Assembly: GCF_947507565.1 (NCBI RefSeq)
Contig: NC_089175.1
Location: 6,437,733-6,501,732 of the forward strand
DNA length: 64,000 bases
Source of the DNA: Oscarella lobularis
Lineage: Eukaryota; Porifera; Homoscleromorpha; Homosclerophorida; Oscarellidae
Direction of reading: 5' to 3'
Made by a program: the position numbers and the translations under genes. The number at the start of each line of letters is the position of its first letter. Position 1 is the stretch's first letter. Shown in pieces: positions 22,431-34,342 of this stretch. Under the pieces are notes generated by a model. The model was not told the DNA's origin, made no database searches, and saw nothing but the letters and a program-made list of their open reading frames with translations.

Positions 22431-23608
22431 TTGTATCGATATGTGCACAGAATCGAGAGACGTTTGGTAAAACCAAAACTTTACCTTTTCCTATTGCGGG
22501 CGTCCTCGCTCACTTTCCCTTTTTTGGCTTCACTCAACAACACAATTTAGCCATATATGTATTATCTATCGGTCATATATCTACTCAATACCTTAGCTTG
22601 TCTACGATTGTTTGCTAGGAACGATCTTTTGCTAGCCGTCAACTCTACTGTAGTGTCAACTTGAACATCAATATGTCAACAGTTCTAAAGAGTCTTTTTG
22701 CAAATGTTTCAGTATTTTAAAAGTTTGTCTTTTTCATTGTTCTGTAAATGAAAGCAATTTTATGCAGATGGCAAAGTCGTACATAAGACACCTGATCATG
22801 GCTGTAAGAGGCACATACGGTATTAATATTTATATCGTAACGATTTTGACCTTCAGGTTTAAGTAAAGGGCAGCACTTTCGACCGAAAAGTGCTTCAATT
22901 TTTTGGGATGCTGCTCACCCCTCCCCATACGTTATGTACAGTACCTGATACTTCCTTCTCGAAGCTGTGACATAGCCGGCGTGGTTAATTAGATCTTCCT
23001 CCCAGGACTCCGATCCCACGTGATTTCTCTAATCGAATTCAAGGTGACGCAAACAGCGTGCCCCCGGGGAGGAGTAAGCCCTTTCCCGTATAAGCGGAAA
23101 GTTTCGCGGATTCGCGTTTTCTAGATTTTCGCGGTAACTATTCCGCGGATGGAGACTTTTTACATGTACTTTTAGTGTGTTTCATGATTTTGCGAAAATT
23201 AAATTTCGCGGTTAGCTCAAAATCCGCGAAATCCGCGCCCTTGCGCGCGTTAGGCACCAGTTCGTTGCACCAACTCGTTGCACCAACTCGTTGCACCCTC
23301 GTTGCACCCTTGTTGCACCTGTCCCTTCACTGCCTGACTTCTGATGACGACCGTCACGGATTGTATGACGTAAACGAGTGTGCCAAAGACATCCGGGATC
23401 AGAGGAGAAGTACCTACGTAACGCGCAACAGCCGTGAACGTGCGAGGCCAGGTGAAGGCTCAAATCAAGAAACGCTGGCTTTTCTTGTGTAGCGTGGCCA
23501 AGAAGAGGCAAGTCGCGCAACTCTATTCTTCCGCAACGTACAAATCAGGGCACTTCTTTACCTGTAGGCCCATACTTCCGCATTCTTTCTCCCCGAACCC
23601 CCCGAACC
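22431..23608. other. Intergenic with CGCGG-rich repeat and a small minisatellite
   Basis: At about 23098-23245 TTCGCGG and CCGCGAA motifs recur in both orientations, suggesting a decayed dispersed repeat. At about 23258-23320 a GTTGCACC(AACTC) unit repeats about five times. No gene supported; ORFs at 23175-23520 overlap these repeats on both strands. Confidence 0.4.
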
Positions 23609-25481
23609 ATGGCTTTTCGTCCACCACCGAGACGTGAAACCTGGTACTACAGCAAAAATTACTTAAAAGAAAGCGTCTCTTGGCCGAGGGCACCCAGGGA
23701 CTCAGATTCATCGAAGCCCCAAACAGAAATCGAAACCGAAACCGCTGGAGAAAGAGAAAAAGGCATAGATCGTCTTCTCCATCTGCAGAGCTCAGGATCG
23801 TGCTAATTGAAATTATATATAGATCTTGTCTACGTTACCTGTCCTGAATCAGAAAATGATAAGTCTTACACGAAGAGCTTCTGCGGCTGCCTCAGAGAGC
23901 GATTGGAAGTTTTCTTCGACCATGACGAATGCGATATAGACAGTTGGGGTAAAATTAAGGGAGTCCTGCATACAGAGGTGCTTTTGCGCTCCTCGAAAGG
24001 CGTGCTTGTTGTGACGCCCACGCTGCTTCGTCGCGACGTTGAGAGCGCGCACTGTCTAATGATTTTCGATGCAATGCTCCAGCGGATGCACGAAAAGAAA
24101 TGTTCTGTTTTTCTTCTATTAGTAGGCGTCGAAAGACGAGAATTCGACGCCGTCTTTCCCTTGCATGCTAAACTTAGGCTTTTGAAGTGCAGAGAAGGCC
24201 GCGATGTTTCAGAGGCGGCGGAAAAAATGTTCGATTTGATCATGTCAAGTACCGGTAATATTTATTTTCAGGGGAGGCTTCCTCGCTAATTTTCTCTTTC
24301 ACGCAGAAGCGGAGGACCTACCTAAGAGTAGGTGTATTGCTCTCAGCCCAGTCAACAATCATTTTGCAGGAGACAGAAATGGTCGTCTTTCTCTAAATAT
24401 TGTTAGCTTGATAGGACTAGAAGAGAAAGCGGCAAGGATTCTAAGAGAATTTAGTTGCCGCTCACCGTCGGCATCACTTTGCTGGATAAGTGGCCAACAA
24501 GGCATCGGAAAAAGTTACCTAGCCTCTTACGTTGCGCATGAAGTTAGAGAGATGAACTGGACCGTCATCTTTGTTAGGACGCAACACCTCGAGTCTGAAG
24601 CGGACTTGTGTTTGGAGCTGCTGCTAAGCATGCAAACGTATCTTGGAAAAGATAAGCAGATTGCTGAATCGAAAGGTTCTCTTTTGTCTAAAGTTTTGGA
24701 ATTATTGGAAAAAATAGATAACCCCTGCGTCATTTTGGACGGCTGTGATCGGGCAGCTGAAAAGCGATGTGATGCTTTTCGTTTTTTTCTGCAGGAGATT
24801 CTAAAAGCACACGTGCGCAAGCCATTTATGATATTAGTGACGTCTTGTCAAGAACTTGAGCTTGGGAGTTTACCGGTTCTCAAAATTCCTCTTTATCCTC
24901 TTGAAAACGACGAGGCTGACGATCTTCTTATTAGCTGCGTTCGGGAAGAACTTCAGCCAGTTTTGAAATCAAGTACCATTGCCAGTTTTCGAGAACTTTG
25001 TGTAGGTGTTCCCGTGTTGATACGAATGGCGGGAGCAACGCTCAGCCAGCTTTGCAAAGCGCCTATAACCCAACCGGAACTCGTCAAAAAAGTACAGGCA
25101 AAACCGTTGAACATTGTTAGCCCTACTGCTATTGAAGCTTTCGTCATAAACATTTATAACCTGATTCCTTCGTCGCTCAAGCTTTTCCTTCACGGGATAT
25201 CGCTTTTCATTGGCTCGTTTACCAGAGTGGAAGGAGCGAAGTTGTTTGGACTAAGCGACGGTGTGCAGTTCAGTATAGACGTAATTGCTCCTCTACAAGA
25301 GTACTTCTTCTTGGCCCGTTCTTCTGACAATGATATTTCTCCTGATCAAACTCAATACCATTTGCACGGTCTTGTTCGAAATGTTCTTCTCCGATTGGAC
25401 TTCAGAACGCCAGAGTTTAAAGAAATTCAAGATAGGTTCGCTGTCATGCAGTTGGGCTGCCAAAATACAGGAGAAACATGA
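23609..25481 (+). pseudogene. TIR-NB-ARC paralog, in-frame stop and no TPR domain
   Basis: Paralog of the gene at 19337, sharing the sequence around the start (CCCGAACCATGGCTTTTCG) and the intron in the TIR/NB linker (24255-24306, same phase). Exon 1 (23609-24254) is one frame but is broken by TAA at 23804-23806, between a 65-codon leader and the TIR core (VEVFFDH-like, VLVVTPTLL). Exon 2 (24307-25481) has NB-ARC with GQQGIGKSYLA, VILDGCDRA, a degenerate sensor TSCQ and a GVPVLIRMAG motif, and stops at TGA where the first gene continues into its TPR region. The stop could be bypassed by a weak donor at 23634 joined to the acceptor before 23822, phase-compatible. So this is either a pseudogene or a short TIR-NB-ARC protein without sensor repeats. 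Confidence 0.65.
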
Positions 25482-26345
25482 GAAAATCTTCGAGAGGAAT
25501 GTTTTTTTTGTGCTATTCCAGTTTCACTCAGTACCAAAACAGTCTAAGATGAATATGAGAGAATCTTCGAGAGGAATGTTTTTGTGCTATTCCAGTTTCA
25601 CTCAGTACCAAAGCAGACTAAGATGGCATCTGGTTTGACAATGTTTCGTGATGAAAACTGGATGCGGCTGCTTATTGAAGTGAACCTACCATTTGGGGGG
25701 GAAAGGCGATCATACTACGAATTACAGGGATGCAACCAGTATGGTTTATTGGAAGTGTCTAGAACAATCATTGTGCAGTCTTTACTGCGTCAACTTTTGC
25801 GTTTGCGCAACGCGCGAGTGAAGTTCATCAAGTATGTTGATGTACAGTACGGTTTACAATCTTGTCTTGATTTGCAATGAACATTTCATATTTTCAATTA
25901 ATATTTTCACTTTTTGGTAATTTTTAGTACACTGTAAAAAAATTCAGATTGAGGCGCGACAATTCTCCGTCAAACGACTCTGACGACGACTCCGCCCGGG
26001 GTTGATGTTCCTTTCTGTGCCAATGCTGTAGTATCAACGTGGTATGACGTTGCAAGCGTGGGCCCTAGTAGCTGTTACTACAGCGATGGGTCCGGGGAAG
26101 CAGGACGAAGAATTCAAGGTGATTGCCATGCTGACGACTGCTCTAAATAATTGGCTTAGATAGTAAGATATACTGCAGCCTGAGAGGCCCTTGTTGCGAT
26201 CATGTACAGTACGGTTTCGAGACTTCTTGTCTTGATTCGTAATTTAAAAATAAAAATAATTTTGAGTACACTGTAAAAATAAAAAATCAGATGGAAGCCC
26301 AAGAATTCTTCGTCAAACGACTCTGACGACGACTCCGCCTGTCTG
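25479..26345. repeat. Tandem and direct duplications beyond the truncated TIR-NB-ARC gene
   Basis: A unit of about 75 bp (ATGAGAGAATCTTCGAGAGG and following) occurs twice in tandem at about 25479-25624, and the second copy enters a 98-codon ORF (25584-25880, unrecognised). A second direct repeat of about 150 bp is present at about 25838-26000 and 26197-26345, both copies ending with TCTGACGACGACTCCGCC just before RhoGEF copy 1. These may mark duplication breakpoints where the TPR part of the paralog was lost. Confidence 0.6.
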
Positions 26346-26927
26346 GGGCCTTCGAGCTCGGGGACCAGACGCGCGTTAGCAGTTACTTTTTGCAGCGAAA
26401 TTCTCATTCGCCCTCGCTCCGGACGTAAAACGACGTTGGCGTTCGCTTCAGTTGCATTCACCATCCCGCAAAGATCTAGAGACGGGACCCCGAAGAGAGA
26501 TGCAAGAGCGCACGGGGGGGAAGCGATCTCGTCTCTCCTTCCCATTCGAAAGGCAAAGAAGAGCGCTTCTCGTTCGTCGAACAAATGGTGACGATCGTTC
26601 GCGACGAATCGTCGGGCGGCGGTTACGGGTTGACTGTGAGCGGAGATAATCCAGTTTTCGTTCAATCGATCAAGCAAGGTACTAGGGAAAGAGAATGAAA
26701 GCATCGCATTCATTCGAATCAACGTTCTTATTCGCTTAGGCGGATCTGCTTGGAGAGCTGGAGTTCAATCAGGAGATTGAATTCTGATGGTATGGTCTAC
26801 TCTATCTTCGTGACGTCATCCTCATGATGATTGATGCTAAAGGTCAATGATCAATATGTAGCGAGAGCTGGACACATTGACGTTGTGCTATCATCAAAGG
26901 CCAGTTTAATTAATTAAGGAATTGTAT

Positions 26928-26962
<35 letters not shown>

Positions 26963-28085
26963 TTTTGGCTGCGAAAATTGTGTATCTTTGTTTAGCGAGT
27001 CCCTCTCCTTTGCTGGGAAGAGTCGAAACAGTGACGCACAGTAAGCTTAGAGAAAATATTTCCTAATACATATTTTGACGTCATTGCTGTTTGATTAGTG
27101 GAGAACAATTCGCAGGATCACGTTTCTGGACAAAAGGAATGTTGCCAGTGCGACAATCGAGCGAATGCTACATCAAGAGCAACAATTCTATAAAGTAAAT
27201 ATTTAACCCACACCTGAGCCAAAATAATAATTGATTTTCTTTTTTAGGATCGTTGTGAGGAGTACGAGAAAAATCCAGATTCAAAACTAGAGAAAGAAGT
27301 CACATTTACATATAATAATATTATATATTTTCTATGGCTAATATTCCTTACCACTAGATGCACGAATCGAGTGAACGCATTCAAAAACTGGAGCACCAAC
27401 TGAAGGGAAACAAAGGCAGAGGTCCTGGAGGAGGATGACAAAGAGATTCGACAAGTAGTCTCGTCTTCACCTCAATCAAAGTGGATCCGGTGAGTTGCTT
27501 TCGATGACGTCATTATCAATAAAAGAGGAACGCCCCTATCAAAGCGGATAAAGCTTCCGTAATCCTGATACCCTTTCTAATAAAATACTCTTCTTTTATT
27601 TGGGTTGTTTAGGGAGATGAAAGAAATCGCTGAATCGTCTCAGAGTTCTCACTGGATTTAAAAATTCCAGCTCACCGAAAAAGGATAAAAGGCAAAGAAG
27701 TCCGGCTCCTTTCTCTTCACCGCCAACGTTGACCGAATCACCGGGGGCGAATATCATGCCGTCAAAAGGAGAAAGACAGCAATTTATTCATTCATTCATT
27801 CATTGTCATCGTCCACGTCATCTCAGTCATCAGCTGCGTTTATGTGCTTTGATGATTCCGATGAAGATGAGGGCGAGATAGTCGAATTGGGGTCTGATCA
27901 AATAGACATGGAAGCGCTCGATGAGAGGCGTCCCGGCCTCCACAGACTTCATCGCCATCTTCGCGCTAGACTGTCTGATTTTGTCGTTCGCTGGCTTTTG
28001 AAACTGAGGCCAGACTCACAAAGCCATGTTTCAGAGAAAAGAACGAGGCGAGTTCACGCGTTCGTTGCACTGTTGATCAAGTAGG
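26345..28085 (+). pseudogene. PDZ-RhoGEF (ARHGEF11/12-like) fragment, copy 1
   Basis: Longest copy. The first PDZ exon encodes MVTIVRDESS with GYGLTVSGDNPVFVQ, followed by exons for WRAGVQSGD, then VNDQYVARAGH, then a linker, and a coiled-coil (IERMLHQEQQFYK with DRCEEYEKNPDSKLEKE) that matches the order of PDZ plus coiled-coil in vertebrate ARHGEF11/12. Defects: an extra G in the G-run near 26513 shifts the frame relative to copy 3, and a TGA at 26778-26780 replaces the Arg codon of copies 4 and 5. No DH-PH (GEF) domain follows; the RGS region is absent or unrecognisable. The repeat ends near 28085 with GCACTGTTGATCAAGTAG, shared with 48165. ATTT microsatellite at 26929-26964. Confidence 0.7.
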
Positions 28086-28659
28086 CTCTAACGGGATTCT
28101 ACAGGAAGCAGCTGCTATCTTACCTCATCTTCTCTCGCTGTCACTCCTACTACTTACCGATTCTCCTACGTTTTCTTGTGACGTAACTTTGAACATTCTT
28201 TGTCAGATCATCCTGTCATTACTACTCCCGTGAGCGAGCCACGTCATCAACGCTCTCGTGAGGGCGCAACGTAAGCACCGCTCTGCCAATCTATATAGCT
28301 TGGGCTAGATGGATAGCCGGTTTCGACGTGACAGTTAGCCTGTCTGTGAATTACTCAGATCCATGGCAAAGTGTGGCGAGAACTCACTGTATTTACTAGA
28401 AACGTACGAACATTTGGTCAAATACGCAAGCAATTTAGTATGACCAAATACGCCAAATACGTGAATTATCTTCCTGGAATGCGTTGAACGATGTGCATCC
28501 AAGTGCAATATTGCATCTACAAGGCGATGAGGCATTGAAATGCAGAATGACCACCGTTGTGCTATTTGATGATACGGCCTTGTTGATCTTGCATTCACCG
28601 CCCCGCTCCCGTACTCACAACGTCAACGCGCAGTCGTCCAGAGAATGGCTAACATGGCC
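28086..28659. other. Spacer upstream of the chimeric gene
   Basis: Related to the spacers before genes B, C and D (for example CATTCACCGCC followed by CAACGTCAACGCGCAG). The segment that contains the TATA box before genes B and D is missing here. The original start ATGGCTAACATG lies at 28645-28656, as in gene C. Confidence 0.5.
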
Positions 28660-29336
28660 TAGCCTCGCAAGCCAGACCCTTACGAGCAGGAGGCTGTTCG
28701 TTTGGTAGCTTTAGCGCGCGAGGTGTGTAGGCGCGGTCTTGCCTCACTGCTCGTAGGGTCTGGTACCACTTGCGTACGTCATCGACCCCCTTCGGCACAT
28801 GACCACGGGTTAGCATAACTTACTTAGCACTCTCTAACTGGTTAAGCGGATGACGATGTTGACTGGCTACAACTAAATGAACTAATCAGTGTCTTGACCC
28901 CCAGTGCGCATTCGCAGTCAGCCTAAAGAGATGTCGGCGATTTCCTTAGAGAGCGACTTTCGATCGGAACGCGCGAGATGGTAACCACTCGACATCGCTG
29001 CCACTCAGAGCCGCCGATATCGCTTCAAACTGCCCCGGTCGAAACTCAGCATAGCCGAAAACGCGTTGGAGTACGTCAACTGCTTCAGAATAGAACGGTC
29101 TGCCATCCACTGCCCATGACTTTGAACGGGCTCGTGACAGTAATTACATCTTCTCCAGTTAGAGAGTGCTAAGTAAGTTATGCTAACCCGTGGTCATGTG
29201 CCGAAGGGGGTCGATGACGTACGCAAGTGGTACCAGACCCTACGAGCAGTGAGGCAAGACCGCGCCTACACACCTCGCGCGCTAAAGCTACCAAACAAAC
29301 AGCCTCCTGCTCGTAAGGGTCTGGCTTGCGAGGCTA
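28660..29336. mobile_element. MULE-like MITE at the start codon of the chimeric gene (677 bp)
   Basis: Terminal inverted repeats of about 180 bp (left 28660-28842, right about 29156-29336) begin TAGCCTCGCAAGCCAGACCC. AACATGGCC flanks both sides (28651-28659 and 29337-29345), a 9-bp target-site duplication typical of Mutator-like elements. The internal 310 bp has no transposase. The duplicated target contains the start codon, so the downstream gene keeps an ATG at 29340, while an ATG upstream of the element (28653) now reads into TAG after two codons. Confidence 0.85.
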
Positions 29337-29339
29337 AAC

Positions 29340-32300
29340 ATGGCCGATGCTGACAAAGCCCGACCGATCGCTCTTCCGTCCTTGGGAAGTGAAGTGCAAC
29401 TCGGACAACTCTACAACGCGTACACGAACACGTTTTACGACGGCTACTCCCTGTGGAGCGCCGAGCAGGTGAAGAAAACGCAGCTCATCGACTACAAGTC
29501 GCTCACCGAGTTCTTTTTGTCGACGAACGACGACGAGCGCAACAAGAACGCGGGGTTCGACGTTGAGGAATCCGTTTCTTTGAAGCTCGCCCTGTTTTCG
29601 GTGACAGGCTCGGCAAAGTACTTGAACGAGACGAAGTCGCACGCGTACGAGGCGCGCGTCGGCGCTACGTGCCGGGTGAAGACCCGCCAGAGGTGGATGC
29701 CCATGGAGCAGATGGTGAACCGAAAGTATGACATGGTGCTCGATAATCCTGACTTTACTCACTTTGTATCGAAAGTCGTTGAAGGCGGCCAAGCCCACGT
29801 ATCCTTTACTAAGAAATGTTCCAGTTCAGAAGAAGAGACCAAAATCAAAGGACAGCTTGTCGGCGCTTTAAAGAAGTTCATCACCGTCCAGGGTAGTCTT
29901 GCCTTGGACAAGAAAGACGCGTTGAAGAAGGAGCTGTCGTCTTGCGAAGTCAAGCTTACATGCGACTACGATCCTCCAAATCCAATAGTGACGTTTGCAG
30001 ATGCAATCGAAGAGGCCGCGCACTTGCCCCAGCGCCTCCAAGGAAAGACGCACACTCTCACGGTGCATCTCCTGCCTGTCCATATGCTAGACTCTCGTGC
30101 CTCTCGTATTTGCCGATCTCTCGATCAAACGGACATGTCTGACGTGTCAGCTGTACTTGACAATTTTCAGCAAGCTCGACTGGAACTTGATTACACCAGC
30201 AAAGAAGTCGTCAATAAAAATTATTTTCCAAACATTTACAAGCAAGTGCAGATCGTAGAAAAACAGTTGAGAGACGCCTACATCGCTTTCAAAAACGTCT
30301 GCACAAGAATCCTTCCTCAGCTTCGAGGTGCTCGAGCCTTGGACGAAACGAAACTGAAAGCGAGATTGAGAAATGCGATTAAAGAAGCTGATAATGCGGT
30401 AAAAATAGCATACCGTTTCGTCGAAGCTAAGAAGAAGGAGAAGAGAGCGAACGTCTTCTCTGAGGAAAAGGCTGAGTATTCTCAAGAAATTTACGACGAG
30501 GCTTTAAAGCGCGGCTCTGTTACAGTGGATCGTTCTCGTGTTATTATTGCCGGTCAAGACGGAGCTGGCAAGTCGTGTCTTGTTGATTCTCTTTTAAACA
30601 GACCATTTGAGAAAAATAAAGCGAGCACAGAAGGAGCGGCCGTAGCAATGACCCACACAGCAACAAGCGGCTGGGTGGCGACTGACAGCAAAGGCCACTT
30701 AGATTCGCTCATTGCACAGGGCGTCTATCTCATGAATCAGCAGCAGTCGACGTTGGAGATCAGGCGAAAAGGCTCTTCTGAATCATCTCGTTTTGTCTTG
30801 GAATCAAGAGACCTTGACACCGAATCAGAAGAGGCAGAAGCAGAAGAACCAGACTCTCACGGCAGCACTTTTACAACAGATGACTCTCTGGAGCCCGCAC
30901 ATGCAGTGGAAATACTAGCAGATGATTTGAAAACGGTTGGAATGGAAGCTAAAACGCTCACGGCTAATCAGCAGCAATTGGTGAGCACTTTCCTCACAAA
31001 TAGACCGAGTAAAGAAGATTTAAGTAAGCAAGCGCTGGGCGTTCGCGATATCTGGGATTTGGGTGGGCAAGAGGTGTATCTCGCCACTCATTTAGCTCTC
31101 TTGCCGGACAGCAAAGCATTTGGGTTGTCCATGTACATGATTGTGATGGACATCTCCAAGTCGCTTTCCGATGAAGCGAAGTCGTTTCTTCGATTATCGG
31201 ATGGCGAAGTAATAGACCAGACGAACGAATTGAGTTGGATTCGCACAAACGGAGACTTCCCTCTCTATTGGTTTGGCTCAATCACAGCGGCTCACGAAGA
31301 GGCGCCTATGGGCGACCATTGGCTGGGTAAGGACGAAGAAGTGGCCCCTCCTCCTGTCTTTGCAATTGGTACTCACCGAGACGTCTTGGACAGCAACAAG
31401 GAAAGGTTTCCGGATTCAGCGTCAGTAGCGGAGTGGCTCATGAAGCAAGGAAGACAGTTTGAGCAAATTCTCAGCGACAGCGACTTCGTTAGACACATCG
31501 TTGTACCGAAGAAACGTAGTATGAGAGAAGACAATGAAAATTTCCGCGAGATGGATCACTTCCTTGGCAGAATATTTCTAATAGACAATTCCGTCTCAGG
31601 TTCAGGGTCACCCTGCAAAGGCGTTCAAGAGATTCGCCAACGAGTCGATTGCATGACGACAACGCACTGTCAAAAGGATAAAAAGCAGCCATTGTTCTGG
31701 GTTTACCTTGAACTTCTTCTGTTTCGTTGGAGCAAAGCTATGAAAACGGTAGTGGCTAAAGTCGACGAAATTGTAAAGCTCGCTCAGCATCCAACTATCT
31801 GCAATATTTCAAGTCGCGACGAAGTTCTTGTGGCCCTGAAGTATCTCGCGAATGTTGGTGCAATTCTCTATTTTCCAGAGGTGGACGGCTTAGAAGACGT
31901 CGTTTTTACGCGACCCATGTGGGTAATCAGCGCTCTGTCAGCTTTTGTTACAGCGGCAGAGCCGGGCCCGTACATGATGCCAAAGTGGAACGTTATGAAA
32001 GAGAAAGGAATAATGTCAAATGACTTGATGAAATATCGTCTAAAGCAAATGCGGGACGCTGCCCCTAGCGATTTTGCTACTCCTGTAGATGACGCAGGTA
32101 CGGAGCAAATACAAGATGATAACAAGCTAATTTTGCGCCTTTTACAACATCTTGACGTCATCGCGCCAGTGGCGGGATGGCCTCAAATCGAATTTTATGT
32201 CCCTTCAATGCTGAGAAAGTCCTTTCTGTACTCTCATACGCATTGGCAAAATCACGCTCACTCTCCTGGCCTCCCTGCACCCGTCATCGTCATTCCAATA

Positions 32301-33214
32301 AAGCTAAAGTTTGTTCCGGAGTGCCTCTACTTTCGTCTTGTTACTCGCTTTCTAAATTTGTATCCGAAAAACCCGGAACTCTCTCGTCATCAATGCATCT
32401 TTTTAGCAGAAGATAAAGAGTCTCCAGTAGAGGGTATGCAGCTGTAGTTTTGGGAATCGAAATTTTTTACTTAGTTTTGTGTTTCTAGTTGAAATTGAGC
32501 TGCTGTATCACAGCCGAGGTAATTGGATTGCTCTAACCGTTCATTACGTCAATGAAGACGACGTCGCAAAAGCAAGTCCTTCCCTCTTACCGTCAATCAG
32601 AGAGGAGCTGTTCAAACAAATGCAAAGTATATGCCAGCAGGGCCTGAGAGGTTTTAAATTCAGCATATGCTGTCAAATACAAGAAGCCTTGGACAGAAGT
32701 TTGGATATTGATTTCAAATTCCTTCCTCTACTTCAGAAAGAGAAGTACAAATATTCGCCTAGAGATGCCAAGTTGTACAACAACTTTGGGAAGCGACTGG
32801 ACGTAAATTCAGAAGGCTTCTCCAGAATTAACTGCTGGTTTAAACAGTCCAGTGACGCTTCATCATCGGCATCTCAAGGTAAGGTACATACCGTTAGTGC
32901 GTCTATCTTGATCACATTCGTTTCGTGCAGATTCAGTTCCAAAGGCAATCAATGAGTTTCTAATTCGCGTTGCCGCGAAACTAGTAGAAGCCAAATGGCA
33001 AAAGTTGGCTATTTGTTTGGGACGAAAAGCCAGTGCCCTGCCACAGTACAAAGAAAAGTCTGATGAGAATCTTGTTCGGGCCATGCTGGTCATAGAGGAT
33101 TGGGCTGCAGAATGCGGTCAGAAAGCAACTTCAAATGCTCTTATTCAAGCTTGTAAAGATTGCGGCATTCATAGAGATTTAATTGAAACTGCTTACAAGG
33201 AGATGAAGTCGTGA
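29340..33214 (+). CDS. SNTX-Roc-COR-Death chimera (1255 aa)
   Basis: Exons 29340-32433, 32489-32878 and 32931-33214 reconcile in phase (3768 bases). Residues 1 to about 365 are the SNTX MACPF-like and helical regions, closest by eye to gene C. They run without a break or intron into the Roc exon of the ROCO genes at about 30445-30480 (EKRANVFSEEKAEYSQEIYD). Roc has GQDGAGKS (about 405-412), WDLGGQE (about 572) and THRD (about 677), then COR, then a Death domain from about 1162. The last two introns sit at the same places and phases as in ROCO 1 and 2. The ankyrin repeats are replaced by the SNTX module; the AIG1-like GTPase and Cys-rich part of the SNTX genes are absent. All ROCO motifs are intact, which argues against simple decay. 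Its original promoter is separated from the ATG by a transposon. Function is inferred only. Confidence 0.9.
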
Positions 33215-33524
33215 GAATGTTTTTAGTGACCCTATATATGCTTTTGTTAGATTTCTCTTTACGTTGCGCTGTGCTGTATGTTTGTGATTGCTCAAATGGC
33301 TGTTGCTAGTGTAACTGTCCACAACACGAGGACATATAGATGTACAGTATTAATATTCCACTGCAAGTCAATCATTTTTTTTTAGTTTCGTAGAAAAGCT
33401 GTGTTTGGCACATACACTTATGAACATAACAAACATTTTTTACAACATTCTCATTGCAAAAGGTGAAAGTGTGATTTCACTTCCTGACTCATTGCGCCGT
33501 TATCGCCGTATACGACACCGTGTA

Positions 33525-34060
33525 ATATTTATTTTCTATGACTAATATTCCTTACCACTAGATGTTTGAATCAAGTGAACGCATTGAAAAGCTGGAGCAG
33601 CAACTGAAAGGAAGCAAAGCCAGAGGAGGACAAAGAGATTCGTCTAGTATTCTGCCATCTCGTCTTCACCTCAATAATGACGTTATCTAATAAAGGAGGA
33701 ACGCCCACATCAAAGCGGAGAAAATCCTGATACTCTTCCTAATGCTATCTATTATATTTGGAGTGCTTAGGGAAATCAGTGAATCGTCTCAAGAGTTCTC
33801 ACTGGATTTCAACCGAATCACCGGGGGCGGATCTCACGTCAAAACGGCAACTAATTCGTTCATCATCATCGTCCACGCCATCTCAGCAGCTGCGTTTATA
33901 TGCATTGACGATTCCGATTCCGATGAGGAGCTTGTGACATCGACTTGGGATCGATGATGAGATCTATATAGTTTATCTCGTTGAAGGAACGTTGGCAATC
34001 GTTCGAGGCGAGTCGTCAAGCCCGGCGGCGAATACGGATTGACGTGCATTAAAACTGGCC
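33525..34060 (+). pseudogene. PDZ-RhoGEF fragment, copy 2 (coiled-coil part and second PDZ scrap)
   Basis: Contains the coiled-coil exon ERIEKLEQQLKG (as in copy 6), the following Ser-rich linker, a segment encoding CIDDSDSDEE, and near 33990-34045 a second short PDZ-start scrap with the GYGLTVSG part lost. Nearly identical to 59590-60120, so it belongs to a segmental duplication that includes gene B. No PDZ can be made. Confidence 0.65.
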
Positions 34061-34150
34061 GTCGGCCTATATGTCTGTTTTTCTTTAAGCTGATCTTACC
34101 TCTACTAACGGGCAAAGTGGAGCGAACCCGTAAGCTCGATGAGAGAAAGT

Positions 34151-34333
34151 AGTCTCGCGTGGCCAGACCCTTCCCCAAATATCACAAGGAAAGGGTCTGG
34201 GGACATCCCTTTGATCTTCTGGTGTTCCGCTCCCCCATTAACGGGGGGAGCGGAACACCAGAAGATCAAAGGGATGTCCCCAGTCCCTGTGATATTTATA
34301 TCAAACAGGGGAAGGGTCTGGCCACGCGAGACT
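34151..34333. mobile_element. Short MITE (183 bp) with 9-bp duplication; empty site in the paralog
   Basis: Near-palindromic element with ends AGTCTCGCGTGGCCAGACCC and its complement, flanked by AGAGAAAGT (34142-34150 and 34334-34342). The equivalent site in the duplicated copy (about 60247-60262) is GAGAGAAAGTAGGAGC with no insert. The termini share AG(C/T)CTCGC and CCAGACCCTT with the element at 28660, so both probably belong to one family. Confidence 0.88.
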
Positions 34334-34342
34334 AGAGAAAGT

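Noticed and set aside
23258-23320. CRISPR-like short repeats
   Set aside because: Units are contiguous without unique spacers and the genome is eukaryotic; it is a minisatellite.
26345-28085. A functional RhoGEF gene
   Set aside because: Frame disruption near 26513, stop at 26778, no DH-PH exons downstream, and sister copies broken in other ways.
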